Counted from the stretch's first letter, positions 16,494 to 26,161 are shown. The stretch is 64,000 nucleotides of DNA from Verrucomicrobium sp. BvORR106 (GCF_000739655.1 NZ_BATR01000085.1:1-64000); one strand, 5' to 3'. Notes: generated from the sequence alone by a model not told the origin. Numbers and translations are program-made.

Positions 16494-19376
16494 TTACTTC
16501 CCTCCAGCCCCGCTCCCCCCTGACGCGCCGTCTGCCTTAGCTTCCCCTTCTCGCGAAAAATAATTCTTCACCGCCTCCCGGTATTTCATGGGCACTTCAT
16601 CCAGGCTGGGGCCGGAGCCTTTGGCGTTGGGGACGGTGGCACCGGGGAGGGTGTTGGAGGCGGTTTCTGGCTGGCTTGTGGCGCTGCCGCCTGCTCGGCC
16701 GTCGCCAGATTTGTCACCGGTGCTGCCGAGTGATTTGGGACCGTTGAGCTGGAGTCTAGGTGGGCCGATCAGGGGAACGGGAAGCTGGGTGCCCGCCATG
16801 CTGGAGCCGCTGCCACCTTTGGCACCGAAGCCCTGTCCGCCTTCGCCGGTGCCGCCTTTGGAGTCGGGCCCCTGGCCCTGACCCTGGCCTTGCGCACGGC
16901 GTTTCAGGGCCCCCATCATCTGAGCCAGCGCTTCCTGCTGGCCGGCACCGCCGCTGCCCATGCCGCCGGGCATGTTGCCCTGGCACATGTCGCAGAAGGG
17001 ATTGTCCGGCTGCCCCAGGATCTGGTCCAGATTGCCGCGGGCCAGCAGGGAGTCATTGCTGGCACCGAGCAGGTCCCCTTTGCCGATCTTGGTCACGGCG
17101 TCGCCCATCTGCTTGGCCACGTCAAAGTTCTTGAGCCCCTCCAGCACCTTCTCCGCGCCCTCCTTGAGCTTGGCGGCGGATTCCGGGAGCTGAGCCAGAC
17201 GCTCGGGAAGTTTTTCCTCGACCTCGCGCAGCCGCTCCTCATTGCGAAGTTGCCGCTGCCGCAGTTCGCCCACCTTGTGGCGGTTGTTGGTCATGCCCAC
17301 GGCCAGCTCTTCCGCGATGCGGGCCAGGGTTTCGGAAACTTCCCGCTGCTCCTGGTGGATGGCCTGGAGTTCCGCACCCATCTCCGCCACAGCGGCGATC
17401 TTGGCAAACTCGTCTGCCATCTCCTTCTGCTCATCGAGCTTGTCTGACCCGGCCCGGAGGCGCTCCCGCATTTGCTTGGCCAGCTCTTCGGCCTTGGCGG
17501 GATTCTCCCAGCCGGATTGCCCTTCCAGATCCTTGGCATTCTTCTCCAGCTCCTCCTGCAGATCGCCGGAGAGCTCGGACAATTCCTTGTCCGTGGCAAA
17601 GGCGGGGAAGTCATCGGCAAAGTCACCAAACCACTGTGCGGCCTGCTTCTGCTTGTTGAGCGCTCGTTGGCGGGCCGCCTCGATCTTCTGGCGGTCACCG
17701 GAGCGGGCAGCCTCAGCCAGTTCATCCAGTGCCTTGGCCGCGGCGTCCAGCGTATCACGCAGGACCTGGTAACGGGCGGCGAATTCCTCGATGCTGGTGC
17801 GCACGCGGATCTGCTCGGCGTACTCCTCCTCAGAGATGATCTTCACCTTCACCGGGGTCGAGGAGCTTACGCCCATGAGGCTGGGGTTGCGGTCGCGCGC
17901 CTCCAAGAGGAACTCCAGGGTCTGCCCGGGGCTCACTCCCAGGTTCGTGAGCTGGATCTCCCGCTGCACCTCCACTGAACGCTCCCCACCCACGCCAGGC
18001 AGGGCGGTGGCGCGGTCGCGGAAGCCATCTGCCGTGCGCACCCAGGAGGCGCGGTCCAGGCCGATGTCATCCGACACCTGCCATTGCAGCTTCACCGCGC
18101 TGGAGGGGGTGGCCATGGCAAAGGGACCGGGGGCGAGGAGATCGATGGCGGGCTTCTCGTCCGGCACCAGCCGCTGGAGAAAGCGTACGGGCTCCGCCAT
18201 GCGGGTGCCGCGGATGTCCCGCAGATCCACCGTCCAGCGGCAGTCGCGGCTGATGGTCCAGCGGAACTCGACCGTGCGGGGATCTCCCCGCAGCGGGGTG
18301 CCGTCCACCTTCTCCACCACTTCGTTGTTTCCTTCGACCCTGGCCTCCAGGAGGCCGCCGGAGAGCGGGCGGTTGCTGCTCAGGCGCAGGTGTACCTCAG
18401 AGCCGCGCAGGCCCTGGATCTCCCCGGTGAGCGTGCCGGGCACCGTCTTGCGGCCCGCGTAGCGTGGCGGGGTGACTGTCACTTCCGAGCGCTCCAGCTG
18501 CGGCTGCCACAGAATCTCCACCGGCACCCAGGCCGACCGGGCACGGCCGATGGCAAAGGCCACCTCCAGCGGAGTGGTCACGCCCTCCAGCTTCTGAGCA
18601 AATCGTTGCCCTGCCTCGCGGAAGACGGGCAGGCGGTCCACCTGGGCGTTTCTCGCACTGCGGGTGAGCAGGTGCACCTCCACGCCCTCCACCGGTGCTC
18701 CGGTGATCTCCGCGGCCAGGGTGAGCGCCTTGCCATAGATGACGCGGGGCTGCGAGGGATCGAGGTCAAACACATAGCGGCTGTAGGGCGGCAGCTCGCG
18801 ACCGGGCTGGAACAGGCGCTGCGCGATGAGCGAGGTCGCCCGGGGTTGCCAGATGGCCAGGCCGATGACGGCAGCCAGGGCCACGCCCAGCAGCATCCAC
18901 ACCGGACGCAGATGGATGCGGGAGGTGAGGGTGTCCTCCGGCAGGGCGCGCAGCCGGGCGAGGGATTCGGCCAGGGCCCGACGCGTCAGATAGGTCTCCA
19001 GCGTGGGCAGGGCGGGCGGTGCTGGAGGTGAGGGGGGCGCCTCTGGGCCTTCGACTGCCAGATCAGAGCCGATGCTGGCCAGGCCGCGGGGATCACCCGT
19101 CACGGCATCAAGACGTTGTGCTGCCTCACCGATCGTGAACCGGCGGCTGCGCCAGAAGACCACGCCCAGCCCCACCACGACCGCGCCTGCCAGCAGCAGG
19201 GCGAGCACCGTGCGGCCCTGGTTTTCAAAGCCGAGCCAGGCATCCAGCAGACCCAGGACGATGGCCAGGGCCACCCAGGCTGCCGCCAGGGCCAGAGTGC
19301 CGCGGAGACGCAGCCGGGCGCGCACCCGGTCCCGGAAGTGGGCCAGTGTCTCGCGAAGTTCCTGTGGGACATCCAT
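16494..19376 (-). CDS. DUF4175-like membrane protein with long coiled coil
   Basis: The 960-aa protein has two N-terminal transmembrane helices at about residues 25-45 and 57-75, then a further helix near 160-180. A beta-rich region with repeated Ig-like features (PVEILWQPQLERSEVTVTPPRY and similar) spans roughly 190-470. From about 480 a long charged helical or coiled-coil stretch follows (many Glu/Lys/Gln/Arg), then a Gly/Gln/Ser-rich tail with low-complexity GQGQGQG and a short Cys pair (CDMCQGN). This order matches the DUF4175-type proteins of VWA operons in Bacteroidetes and Verrucomicrobia. The function is unknown; a structural or scaffold role is likely. It starts 42 bp downstream of the VWA/GATase gene. 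Confidence 0.7.
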   Translation of the reverse strand: MDVPQELRETLAHFRDRVRARLRLRGTLALAAAWVALAIVLGLLDAWLGFENQGRTVLALLLAGAVVVGLGVVFWRSRRFTIGEAAQRLDAVTGDPRGLASIGSDLAVEGPEAPPSPPAPPALPTLETYLTRRALAESLARLRALPEDTLTSRIHLRPVWMLLGVALAAVIGLAIWQPRATSLIAQRLFQPGRELPPYSRYVFDLDPSQPRVIYGKALTLAAEITGAPVEGVEVHLLTRSARNAQVDRLPVFREAGQRFAQKLEGVTTPLEVAFAIGRARSAWVPVEILWQPQLERSEVTVTPPRYAGRKTVPGTLTGEIQGLRGSEVHLRLSSNRPLSGGLLEARVEGNNEVVEKVDGTPLRGDPRTVEFRWTISRDCRWTVDLRDIRGTRMAEPVRFLQRLVPDEKPAIDLLAPGPFAMATPSSAVKLQWQVSDDIGLDRASWVRTADGFRDRATALPGVGGERSVEVQREIQLTNLGVSPGQTLEFLLEARDRNPSLMGVSSSTPVKVKIISEEEYAEQIRVRTSIEEFAARYQVLRDTLDAAAKALDELAEAARSGDRQKIEAARQRALNKQKQAAQWFGDFADDFPAFATDKELSELSGDLQEELEKNAKDLEGQSGWENPAKAEELAKQMRERLRAGSDKLDEQKEMADEFAKIAAVAEMGAELQAIHQEQREVSETLARIAEELAVGMTNNRHKVGELRQRQLRNEERLREVEEKLPERLAQLPESAAKLKEGAEKVLEGLKNFDVAKQMGDAVTKIGKGDLLGASNDSLLARGNLDQILGQPDNPFCDMCQGNMPGGMGSGGAGQQEALAQMMGALKRRAQGQGQGQGPDSKGGTGEGGQGFGAKGGSGSSMAGTQLPVPLIGPPRLQLNGPKSLGSTGDKSGDGRAGGSATSQPETASNTLPGATVPNAKGSGPSLDEVPMKYREAVKNYFSREGEAKADGASGGSGAGGK

Positions 19377-19417
19377 GGAGTGAAAAAGAGAAAAGGTTCA
19401 AGGAGACAAAAGATTCA

Positions 19418-21655
19418 TCACGAAAGGCCCATCCGGCGGCGGAGGGCCCACTCCGTGCCCAGCAGGGCGACGGCGATGGCGAGGATCCACCAGCGGCTCC
19501 AGAGAGGATCCCAGCGGGCGTCCTCCAGTTGCAGGGGCACGTGATCGGGCTCCAGAGACTGCAACGCCGTGCGCCACTGCGGCAGGGGCAGGGCCTGGCC
19601 GCCGGTCTCTGACGAAAGCTTCTGAAGATAGGCGGGATCGGCACTGAGCTCGTCTGACTCCTGCGGCGGGGCCAGCACCGTGAGCGGCGCACTGGGGGCG
19701 GAAGCCCCGGCAGGCACCTGGATGCGGACCGTGTAGGCTCCTGGATCCCGCATGGCCACCAGGGCACCCCACTGGACGCCACCCGTCTCATCGCCGCCCA
19801 GATTGGTCGCCTGCACGCGGTGCTTCACCTCGTTGCCGGCCACCACCTCCAGCAGGGGCGGCGTGCCGCCTGCTGCACCGCGCTGGCCGATCCGGGCCCG
19901 CACTGTGGCCCCTGCAGCGACGGAGGAGGAGCTGAGTTTCAGGGAATAATCCTCGCCTGGCAGGAACTCCGAGTAGGTGGCGGCCCACTGGAGGAGCTGG
20001 AGCCAGAACTCCTTCTGACGCTCCGGCGCATCCGGCTTGCCGGGCTGGAAGGACCAGCGCCAGAGGCCATCGCCATTCAGCGTGGCTGCCATGCCGCGCC
20101 CGTAGCGGCGGGCCAGGAGCAGGGGCACCCCGTTCCCGCCCCCGCGGCGTTCGCCCATGGCCAGCACCCGGGTGAAGGGCTTCAGCTCGCTGAGGGAGCG
20201 CACATCATTGAGCGGCGGCAGCTTCTGCCAGAGCTCGTCCTTGGGCTGGGGCAGGCGCTCGCCGAAGAGGCCCACCTCCTCTCCCTCCAGGGTGGGCAGG
20301 AAGCCATACTCCGCCCCGGCCTCCTCACCCCAGCGTCCGGGTTCGAGGAAGGAAAGGTCCTGGTAGTCGCCCGCCCATGGCTTGCCACGGGAGAAGAGCA
20401 CCGCCCCACCCTGGTCCCGCACAAAGGCGCGTAGCATCTCCACCCGTTGCGGGGTGAGGAAGCACTCCGCGCTCTTGCCAAAGACCACCAGATCATACTG
20501 CCCCAGCTCGGCCTGGTTGGCGGGGAAGATCTTGCTCGTCTCCTCCAGCTTCCGGTCATCGGAGCTGACCACGCGGTAGAATCGATCCGGGCGCAGGCGG
20601 TACACGGCCTCGACCTCCATGAGGCCCTGGCCACGCAGGAGTTGCGCGAGGAACTTCGTGTCCCAGTAAGGCGCGCCCTCCACCAGGAAGACGCGGGAGC
20701 GGCTCGTGAGGCGGCGCAGGCGGCAGCGGTCGGTGTTGTTGGCGGGAACCTCATCGCCCTCCCACAGGTCCATCTTCACGGCGTACTCGCCTTCGGCCGC
20801 AGCTTCGGGCAGGGCCAGGGTGAGGGCGGCCGTGGCATTGGCTTTGAGCGTGGCAGTGGCGCGGGCCACTTCCGCCCCGGCGGCGTCCAACACTCGGACA
20901 ACGGGCTTCACCGCACCGAAACCACGGTTCGTGACATTGACCTGAACCGAAGCCACTTGACCCGGATAGGCCACGATCTGGCGACGCACCACCTGCAGGG
21001 CCAGATCCTTCCGGAAGACAGGGCCGCCCACCGCCAGCGTGTGTACCTTGATGCCCAGGGCCCGGGCCCGGCCCACGGCGTCCTGATAAGCGGTGTCCGC
21101 CGCTGCGGTTTCGCGCCCATCAGACAGCAGCACCACACCCTCCCAGCGTTGGTTTTCAGAAGCGGCGCGTTCCAGAAGCCGGGCCAGGGAGCGGGCAATC
21201 TCGCTACCTGCGCCGTCTGGCTTGGCCGCGTTGGGGCCAGCGAGGGTTTTGGAGTCAACGGCAGGCTCCAGATCCAGGGCAAAGGGGTGCAGCTCCACCC
21301 GCTCCGGATGTTTGGAGGCCTTGATCCACTCCTGCGCTGCCAAGGACGCCGCCTCCCAGCGGGTTTTGCCGCTGTTCGGCTCGGCCTGACCATCCGCCAC
21401 CGCCATGCTGGCGCTACGATCCAGCAACAAGGCATAGCCCGGCGTCTCCTGCTCGCCTTCAGTGAGCCATCGACCCGGATTGGCCGCCACCAGCAGCAGC
21501 ACCAGCAGCCCCAGCATTCGCAACGTGGTCAGCCCCAGCCGTACCCGTGGACCGCACGTGCCCGCGCCGCGCCACGCCAGCCAGGCCGCAGCCGCCAGCA
21601 GCAGCACGCCGCCCACGAGCAGCACAGGAAGAGGGAGTGTCGGAAGGAACGTCAT
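19418..21655 (-). CDS. VWA protein with glutamine-amidotransferase-like region, membrane anchored
   Basis: The 745-aa protein has two N-terminal transmembrane segments (residues 8-27, 42-60) and a VWA domain from about 72. Its MIDAS motif DRSASM lies near 80, with a later VVLLSDGRET. A CARDB/BatA-like beta region follows (about 220-320). A flavodoxin/GATase-like region then begins SRVFLVEGAPYWDTKFLAQLL, with YDLVVFGKS and an extended beta part. A C-terminal helix (SRWWILAIAVALLGTEWAL) acts as a second anchor. VWA proteins with this build accompany MoxR ATPases and bind divalent metal or protein ligands. The GATase-like part lacks an obvious catalytic triad, so enzymatic activity is doubtful. 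The leader directly abuts the start with a TTACCGAA-ATG array. Confidence 0.8.
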   Translation of the reverse strand: MTFLPTLPLPVLLVGGVLLLAAAAWLAWRGAGTCGPRVRLGLTTLRMLGLLVLLLVAANPGRWLTEGEQETPGYALLLDRSASMAVADGQAEPNSGKTRWEAASLAAQEWIKASKHPERVELHPFALDLEPAVDSKTLAGPNAAKPDGAGSEIARSLARLLERAASENQRWEGVVLLSDGRETAAADTAYQDAVGRARALGIKVHTLAVGGPVFRKDLALQVVRRQIVAYPGQVASVQVNVTNRGFGAVKPVVRVLDAAGAEVARATATLKANATAALTLALPEAAAEGEYAVKMDLWEGDEVPANNTDRCRLRRLTSRSRVFLVEGAPYWDTKFLAQLLRGQGLMEVEAVYRLRPDRFYRVVSSDDRKLEETSKIFPANQAELGQYDLVVFGKSAECFLTPQRVEMLRAFVRDQGGAVLFSRGKPWAGDYQDLSFLEPGRWGEEAGAEYGFLPTLEGEEVGLFGERLPQPKDELWQKLPPLNDVRSLSELKPFTRVLAMGERRGGGNGVPLLLARRYGRGMAATLNGDGLWRWSFQPGKPDAPERQKEFWLQLLQWAATYSEFLPGEDYSLKLSSSSVAAGATVRARIGQRGAAGGTPPLLEVVAGNEVKHRVQATNLGGDETGGVQWGALVAMRDPGAYTVRIQVPAGASAPSAPLTVLAPPQESDELSADPAYLQKLSSETGGQALPLPQWRTALQSLEPDHVPLQLEDARWDPLWSRWWILAIAVALLGTEWALRRRMGLS

Positions 21656-21659
21656 TTCG

Positions 21660-21752
21660 GTAAAACAGTAATTAAGTAATCCGGTAATTCAGTGAGACGG
21701 AAGGGCGGTAGGGCAGGGAAGCTGTTGGAGTTCCGCCTTTAGGCGGTGAAGC
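21660..21752. repeat. CAGTAATT-type short repeats and a single family B unit
   Basis: Units of the form (C)GGTAATTCAGT run from 21661 to 21694, abutting the start codon of the gene ending at 19418. A family B unit (GTTGGAGTTCCGCCTTTAGG) at 21724-21746 overlaps the stop codon of the BatA/VWA gene. The end of that reading frame (...Ser-Phe-Thr-Ala) is encoded by repeat sequence. Confidence 0.65.
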
Positions 21753-23856
21753 TCGAAGCTGTTGGATTTTGAAGTTTGTCGTTTGAAGTTTGGTCTTTCC
21801 GCCCACCCCTTCCCCACCAGGCGAGGAGCAAAGACTCCAGGAGAAACGCCGCCGTGGCTGTGAGCAGCAGCCAGGGCCAGAGGGGCACGCCATCGCGGAG
21901 CTGGGCGAAGCTGAGGGCCGCGGCATTCCCGGTGGCAAGGGTCTCGCCAAACGGCACCGCCTCGGGGGCCAGGGTGCGCAGGTCCATCTCCTCCTCCGGC
22001 ACGTTCACCGCCGTATGGGCCACTACATGGCCGGTGCCGCCCTGATTCTCCTGCACCACGAGCCAGCGGTAGAGGCCGGGCTCGAGCGGGCGGGCGGTGA
22101 AGTAACGCTGGCCACCGGTCTGCAGATCTTCCTGCACCGGCACCGCGGCATCGGTCTGGTCCATGAGTTGCACTTTGCCGCCCTCCAGCAGGCGGGCAGG
22201 GGACCATGCGGCGGACTGGCCGGGCTGGACCTCGGTGCCAGGCGGGAGGGCTGTGACGGGACGACTCTGAAGGATCACCTCGCCCAGGAAGGGGAGGAAG
22301 GCGGACTCGCCTGACCAAGTGGATGCGCCAGGGGCCATGGGAAGATTCCACCACCAGACGGCCCCCTGGTCCACCTTTTTGCGGGCCAGCGCCGGCATGC
22401 CGTCGCTGTAGGCCATGGTCAGGTCCCAGCCCTTGAGATCGTCTGCGCCTCCGGCAAGACGGGCGCGCTGATGAAAGAGACCACGGGCGGGATCACCGAA
22501 TTCCCCGGTGCTGAAGAGCTGGAAGACCTCGGCCTTCTCATTGGCAATGCGCAGATGCCAGGGAGCATCCGTCGGCGTCTTCTCAAGGGAGGCGGTGAGG
22601 GCGGGTTGACCGCTGCCGACCGGGCCCAGCTGCCAGGGAGCGGCGAGCGGGCGGTACAACACGGTGCCGCCGCGACGCAGCACCTCCTGCACAGCTTTGG
22701 TAGTTTCCTCTCCCGAATCTGCCGCCACCAGGATCTCACAGGTGCTGCCCAGCTCTGCGACCGCTCCCTGCTGAACATTGGCCCACGGCAGGGCGCCCAG
22801 GGCACGCTGCCAGACCTCGCGCTCCTCTGGAGCCAGGGCCGTGGGTAGGACGCCCACCTTGAGCCCCTCCCGGGCGCGCCGCACAATGGCGCGATGGTCA
22901 TCCATGGCGAAGCGGTCCTCCGAGCCCTGCAAGGTGGCCCTTACGACAAAACTGCCCACCTCAGTGATCGGGAGGTTCAGGCCCACCTGGGCCTCACCCC
23001 AGGGCTGCACCTCCACCTGGCGGGTGGAGCGGGCATCGCCCAGCGAGAACACCACGGTGGCAATCCGGGCCTCGGGGGAGAAGTTCTTCACCCGTGCCAG
23101 GGCCTGCACGTTCTCGCCCGGCAAGGGCTCCACCGGCTGCGTCTCCAGCCCGCTGAGGGCGAGGTTGGGCGCCTCGTTGCCCAGCTTCACTTTGAAAACT
23201 TGTACGTCCTTCGGCGCCGCGGGCAGGGTCTCCCGCCAGGCAGTCGCCTGGAGGTCGGAGAGCACATACATCTCCTTGGCTCCGGGGAGCTTCTCCAACC
23301 GTTCCAGCGCCAGCCGCAGAGCCCCCGGCACGTCCCCACGCTGACCGGACACGGTGGCGGCGCGCAGCACCTCCTCCAGCCGCTCCCGGCTGCGGCCCAT
23401 GTCGGGGAAGACGGCGTCCGGCTGGGCATCCAGCCACACGAGGTTCAAGGATTCAACGCGACCTGCGGAACGGAGGATCTCCACCGCGCGGGCCACGGCC
23501 AGGGCAAAGCGGGACTGCCCGTCGCCGCTCGCGGCCATGGAGGCAGAGCGGTCCACCACCAGCATGAGGTGTTTGCCCTCGCTGCTCTGGGTCAGGTTCC
23601 GCCCGCCCACCAGCACGGGTTGAGGAAAGCACAACGCCAGGGCTGCTACGGCCAGGGTGCGCAGGGCCAGCAGCAGCCAGTCCTGCGGACGCCGCCAGCG
23701 GAAGGTGCGGCTCATGGCCCGGCGGAGGAACTCCACCGTGGGGAAGCGCCGCTCCGGCGGACGGATGCGGGAGACGAGATGGACGATGACCGGCGCTGCC
23801 GCAAAGGCGGCGAGCCAGAGCAGTCCGGGTTGCAACCAGCCGATGCTGAAGTTCAT
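21739..23856 (-). CDS. BatA-like/VWA domain membrane protein
   Basis: The 705-aa protein opens with the BatA N-terminal domain: PGLLWLAAFAAAPVIVHLVSR and RRFPTVEFLRRA, typical of PF07584. A second helix near 60-78 and a VWA domain with MIDAS DRSASM near residue 102 follow. The long periplasmic part contains a beta-sandwich that resembles CARDB/FlhB-type folds (PNLALSGLETQPVEPL...). The last transmembrane helix (GVPLWPWLLLTATAAFLLESLLLAWW) lies close to the C-terminus. It overlaps the DUF58 gene by 4 bp (ATGA), so they are translationally coupled. The stop codon lies in a family B repeat. The protein probably interacts with MoxR and DUF58 partners (family-level knowledge). Confidence 0.85.
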   Translation of the reverse strand: MNFSIGWLQPGLLWLAAFAAAPVIVHLVSRIRPPERRFPTVEFLRRAMSRTFRWRRPQDWLLLALRTLAVAALALCFPQPVLVGGRNLTQSSEGKHLMLVVDRSASMAASGDGQSRFALAVARAVEILRSAGRVESLNLVWLDAQPDAVFPDMGRSRERLEEVLRAATVSGQRGDVPGALRLALERLEKLPGAKEMYVLSDLQATAWRETLPAAPKDVQVFKVKLGNEAPNLALSGLETQPVEPLPGENVQALARVKNFSPEARIATVVFSLGDARSTRQVEVQPWGEAQVGLNLPITEVGSFVVRATLQGSEDRFAMDDHRAIVRRAREGLKVGVLPTALAPEEREVWQRALGALPWANVQQGAVAELGSTCEILVAADSGEETTKAVQEVLRRGGTVLYRPLAAPWQLGPVGSGQPALTASLEKTPTDAPWHLRIANEKAEVFQLFSTGEFGDPARGLFHQRARLAGGADDLKGWDLTMAYSDGMPALARKKVDQGAVWWWNLPMAPGASTWSGESAFLPFLGEVILQSRPVTALPPGTEVQPGQSAAWSPARLLEGGKVQLMDQTDAAVPVQEDLQTGGQRYFTARPLEPGLYRWLVVQENQGGTGHVVAHTAVNVPEEEMDLRTLAPEAVPFGETLATGNAAALSFAQLRDGVPLWPWLLLTATAAFLLESLLLAWWGRGGRKDQTSNDKLQNPTASSFTA

Positions 23857-24740
23857 CGTGTGAGCCTCCTCAGGTGGTCCAGCCAGGGCTGGTCAGTGCG
23901 GGCCTGCACGAACTCCACACCCCGGCGGGCGCTGAGCTGGGACAGGCGGCGATGGTGCTCCTCCAGCTCGCGCTGGTAGGCGGCACGAACCGCCGAGGGA
24001 TGCACGGGAAGGGCGGTGGCGGTCTCCATGTCCACGTAACGACGGTAAGCGGTGTCCGGCAGGAGGAGTTCCTGCGGGGTGAGCACCTGAAAGAGGAAGA
24101 CGCGGAAGCCCCGGTGCAAGTAGGCACCCAAGGCGCGAAAGATGGCCGCTGGGTCATCGAGGAAATCACTCACCACCACCAGCGTGGCCTTGTGTTTCAG
24201 CAGGGGCAGGGCCCGTTCCAGCGCGACCGAGAGGGAGGTCTTCTGTCCCGGGGCATTCTGTTCCAGCGCGTGCAGGATCTGCTGCAGGTGGCCCCGCGTG
24301 GCCCCCGGCGGCAGGTGCTGGCGGATGGCGGCATCAAACAGCGTCAGGGACACGCGATCCTGCCGCAGGGTCACCAGATACGCCAGGCACGCTGCGAGGT
24401 GCGAGGCCCAGTCCAGCTTCGTCACCGCCCCCGGCTCCTCCGGGAAGCCCATGGACGCGCTGCTGTCCACAAAGAGGTGGCACTCCAGTCGCGTCTCCTG
24501 CTCAAACGTCTTCAGGTAAAACCGGTCCGTGCGTGCGAACACCCGCCAGTCCACCAGATGCGGCGCATCCCCCGGAGTGTAAGGACGGAACTCATGAAAC
24601 TCCATCGAAGCCCCACGCCAGCGCGAGCGGTGCTTCCCGGAATGATGCCCCTCCACCAGCATGCGCGGCGCAAAGGCCATCGCACGCAAAGCACGGGCGT
24701 CTTCGGCACTCAGGTATTTGGATGAGGAGGAAAGTTTCAA
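23853..24740 (-). CDS. DUF58 domain protein
   Basis: The 295-aa protein carries the DUF58 signature: HRSRWRGASMEFHEFRPYTPGD, then DWRVFARTDRFYLKTFEQE, followed by a VWA-like LFVDSSASM with MIDAS residues and later VVVSDFLDD. No transmembrane helix is visible, so it is cytoplasmic or peripheral. DUF58 proteins are standard partners of MoxR ATPases and are thought to help assemble VWA complexes. It sits between moxR, 268 bp upstream, and the BatA/VWA gene, which it overlaps by 4 bp. Confidence 0.9.
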   Translation of the reverse strand: MKLSSSSKYLSAEDARALRAMAFAPRMLVEGHHSGKHRSRWRGASMEFHEFRPYTPGDAPHLVDWRVFARTDRFYLKTFEQETRLECHLFVDSSASMGFPEEPGAVTKLDWASHLAACLAYLVTLRQDRVSLTLFDAAIRQHLPPGATRGHLQQILHALEQNAPGQKTSLSVALERALPLLKHKATLVVVSDFLDDPAAIFRALGAYLHRGFRVFLFQVLTPQELLLPDTAYRRYVDMETATALPVHPSAVRAAYQRELEEHHRRLSQLSARRGVEFVQARTDQPWLDHLRRLTR

Positions 24741-24772
24741 GGAATGGATCGCTTAAGGATGATCAGACTGAG

Positions 24773-24839
24773 CCGCCTAAAGGCGGAACTCCAACCATGA
24801 AGTCGGAGCGGAGAGGGTTGGAGTTCCGCCTTTAGGCGG
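24773..24839. repeat. Family B paired palindrome between moxR and the DUF58 gene
   Basis: The arms 24773-24796 and 24816-24839 are perfect 24-nt reverse complements (CCGCCTAAAGGCGG core). A 19-nt loop separates them. Confidence 0.85.
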
Positions 24840-24853
24840 TGAAGCTTGAGATT

Positions 24854-24930
24854 GGATTTTGGATTTTGGATTTTGGATTTTGGATTTTGGATTTTGGATT
24901 TTGGATTTTGGATTTTGGATTTTGGATTTT
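24854..24930. repeat. Heptanucleotide tandem repeat (GGATTTT), 11 perfect units
   Basis: Eleven exact 7-bp units without variation lie in the gap between the moxR stop and the DUF58 start. This is a candidate phase-variable tract outside coding sequence. On the minus (transcribed) strand it reads AAAATCC. Confidence 0.95.
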
Positions 24931-25008
24931 CAAGGTTCGAGGAATCGTGAATGGCAGGAATTCCACTTATCACTTTTTACTCTCAACTTTTCACTGCATC
25001 CTTCCCCC

Positions 25009-26001
25009 TCAAATCTTCCCCAACAGAGTCTTAACAATCTCCTCCGTGCTCACCCCATCTCCCGTGGCCTGGTAGTTCGGGATGATGCGATGCCGCAGCA
25101 CGGGCAGGGCAACCTCGCGTACTTCCTCGATGGAGGCCGTGGCTTGGCCGCGCAATAGGGCCAGGGCGCGGGCCGCGCGGGCGAGGTTCTGGGAGGCACG
25201 TGGACCGGCGCCCCATTCGACGTAGCGCTTCACATATTCATCGGCCAGAGGGGATTCAGGGCGGGTGCTATGCGTGAGTTTCAGGATGGCTTGGAGCACG
25301 GAGTCGGGCAGCGGTACTTCCACGGCCACCTTCTGCAGCTCCAACACCCCGGCAGCGTCCAGCACCTTCTCGGCGACGTCCTGGTTGCGGCCCGTGGTGC
25401 GGCGCACCACATCCGCCTCCTGCTCCAGAGTGGGGTAGCCAATCTTGAGGTTGAAGAAAAAGCGGTCCAACTGCGCCTCCGGCAGCGGGTAGGTGCCCTC
25501 ATGCTCCACCGGGTTCTGCGTGGCGAACACGAGGAAGGGTTCCTCCAGCCGGCGGGTCACGCCTGCTACGGTGACCTGCTTCTCCTGCATGGCCTCCAGC
25601 AGCGCGGCCTGCGTCTTGGGCGGGGTGCGGTTGATCTCATCTGCCAGCAGCAGATTGGCAAACACGGGGCCGGGGGTGAACTCGAACTTGCGCACCCCGC
25701 CGGCATCGCTCTGCAGCACCTCACTGCCCACGATGTCGGTGGGCATGAGATCCGGGGTGAACTGGATTCGATGAAACTTCAGCCCCAGTGCCTGCGCCAG
25801 CGTGCTGACCAGCAGCGTCTTGGCCAGGCCCGGCACGCCCACGATCAGACAGTGTCCCCGGCAGAGCAGGGAGACCAGCATCTGCTCCTGGATCTCCTCC
25901 TGGCCCACGATGACACGGGCTAGTTCACGGCGCACCCGTGCAGCGGCGTCTTTGGCGCGTTCCCATTGTGCGGCAAAGGCCGCGTCGGTTGTTTCGCTCA
26001 T
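25009..26001 (-). CDS. moxR: MoxR-family AAA+ ATPase
   Basis: The 330-aa ATPase has Walker A GVPGLAKTLL (about residue 54), Walker B LLLADEINRTPPKTQAALLEAM, sensor FATQNPVEHEGTYPLPEAQLDRF, and the arginine-finger region that follows. MoxR proteins act as chaperone-like ATPases, often with VWA partners. The downstream DUF58 and VWA genes are the usual partners. It starts right after a short CAGT-type array (TTACCGATACG ATG) without a clear ribosome-binding site. The gene before it on the same strand is the 994-aa paralog, 160 bp away. Confidence 0.96.
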   Translation of the reverse strand: MSETTDAAFAAQWERAKDAAARVRRELARVIVGQEEIQEQMLVSLLCRGHCLIVGVPGLAKTLLVSTLAQALGLKFHRIQFTPDLMPTDIVGSEVLQSDAGGVRKFEFTPGPVFANLLLADEINRTPPKTQAALLEAMQEKQVTVAGVTRRLEEPFLVFATQNPVEHEGTYPLPEAQLDRFFFNLKIGYPTLEQEADVVRRTTGRNQDVAEKVLDAAGVLELQKVAVEVPLPDSVLQAILKLTHSTRPESPLADEYVKRYVEWGAGPRASQNLARAARALALLRGQATASIEEVREVALPVLRHRIIPNYQATGDGVSTEEIVKTLLGKI

Positions 26002-26019
26002 CGTATCGGTAAGAGGTTG

Positions 26020-26137
26020 ATCGGTAATTCAGTGATTCAGTGATTCAGCGGGCAGATGTCCTGAGCCGCCTAAAGGCGGTACTCCAACCAAGAAGTAGAA
26101 GCGGAGAGGGTTGGAGTTCCGCCTTTAGGCGGCTCAG
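26020..26137. repeat. CAGTGATT short repeats followed by a family B paired palindrome
   Basis: Units TCGGTAATTCAGTGATTCAG lie at 26021-26048. A paired palindrome with 29-nt arms (26061-26089 and 26109-26137, one mismatch) follows. Both lie in the gap upstream of moxR. Confidence 0.75.
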
Positions 26138-26161
26138 TGAGGCTGGACGCGGTGTTCATGG

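Noticed and set aside
24854-24930. Possible CRISPR array
   Set aside because: The units are 7 bp and contiguous, with no spacers and no cas genes anywhere in the window.
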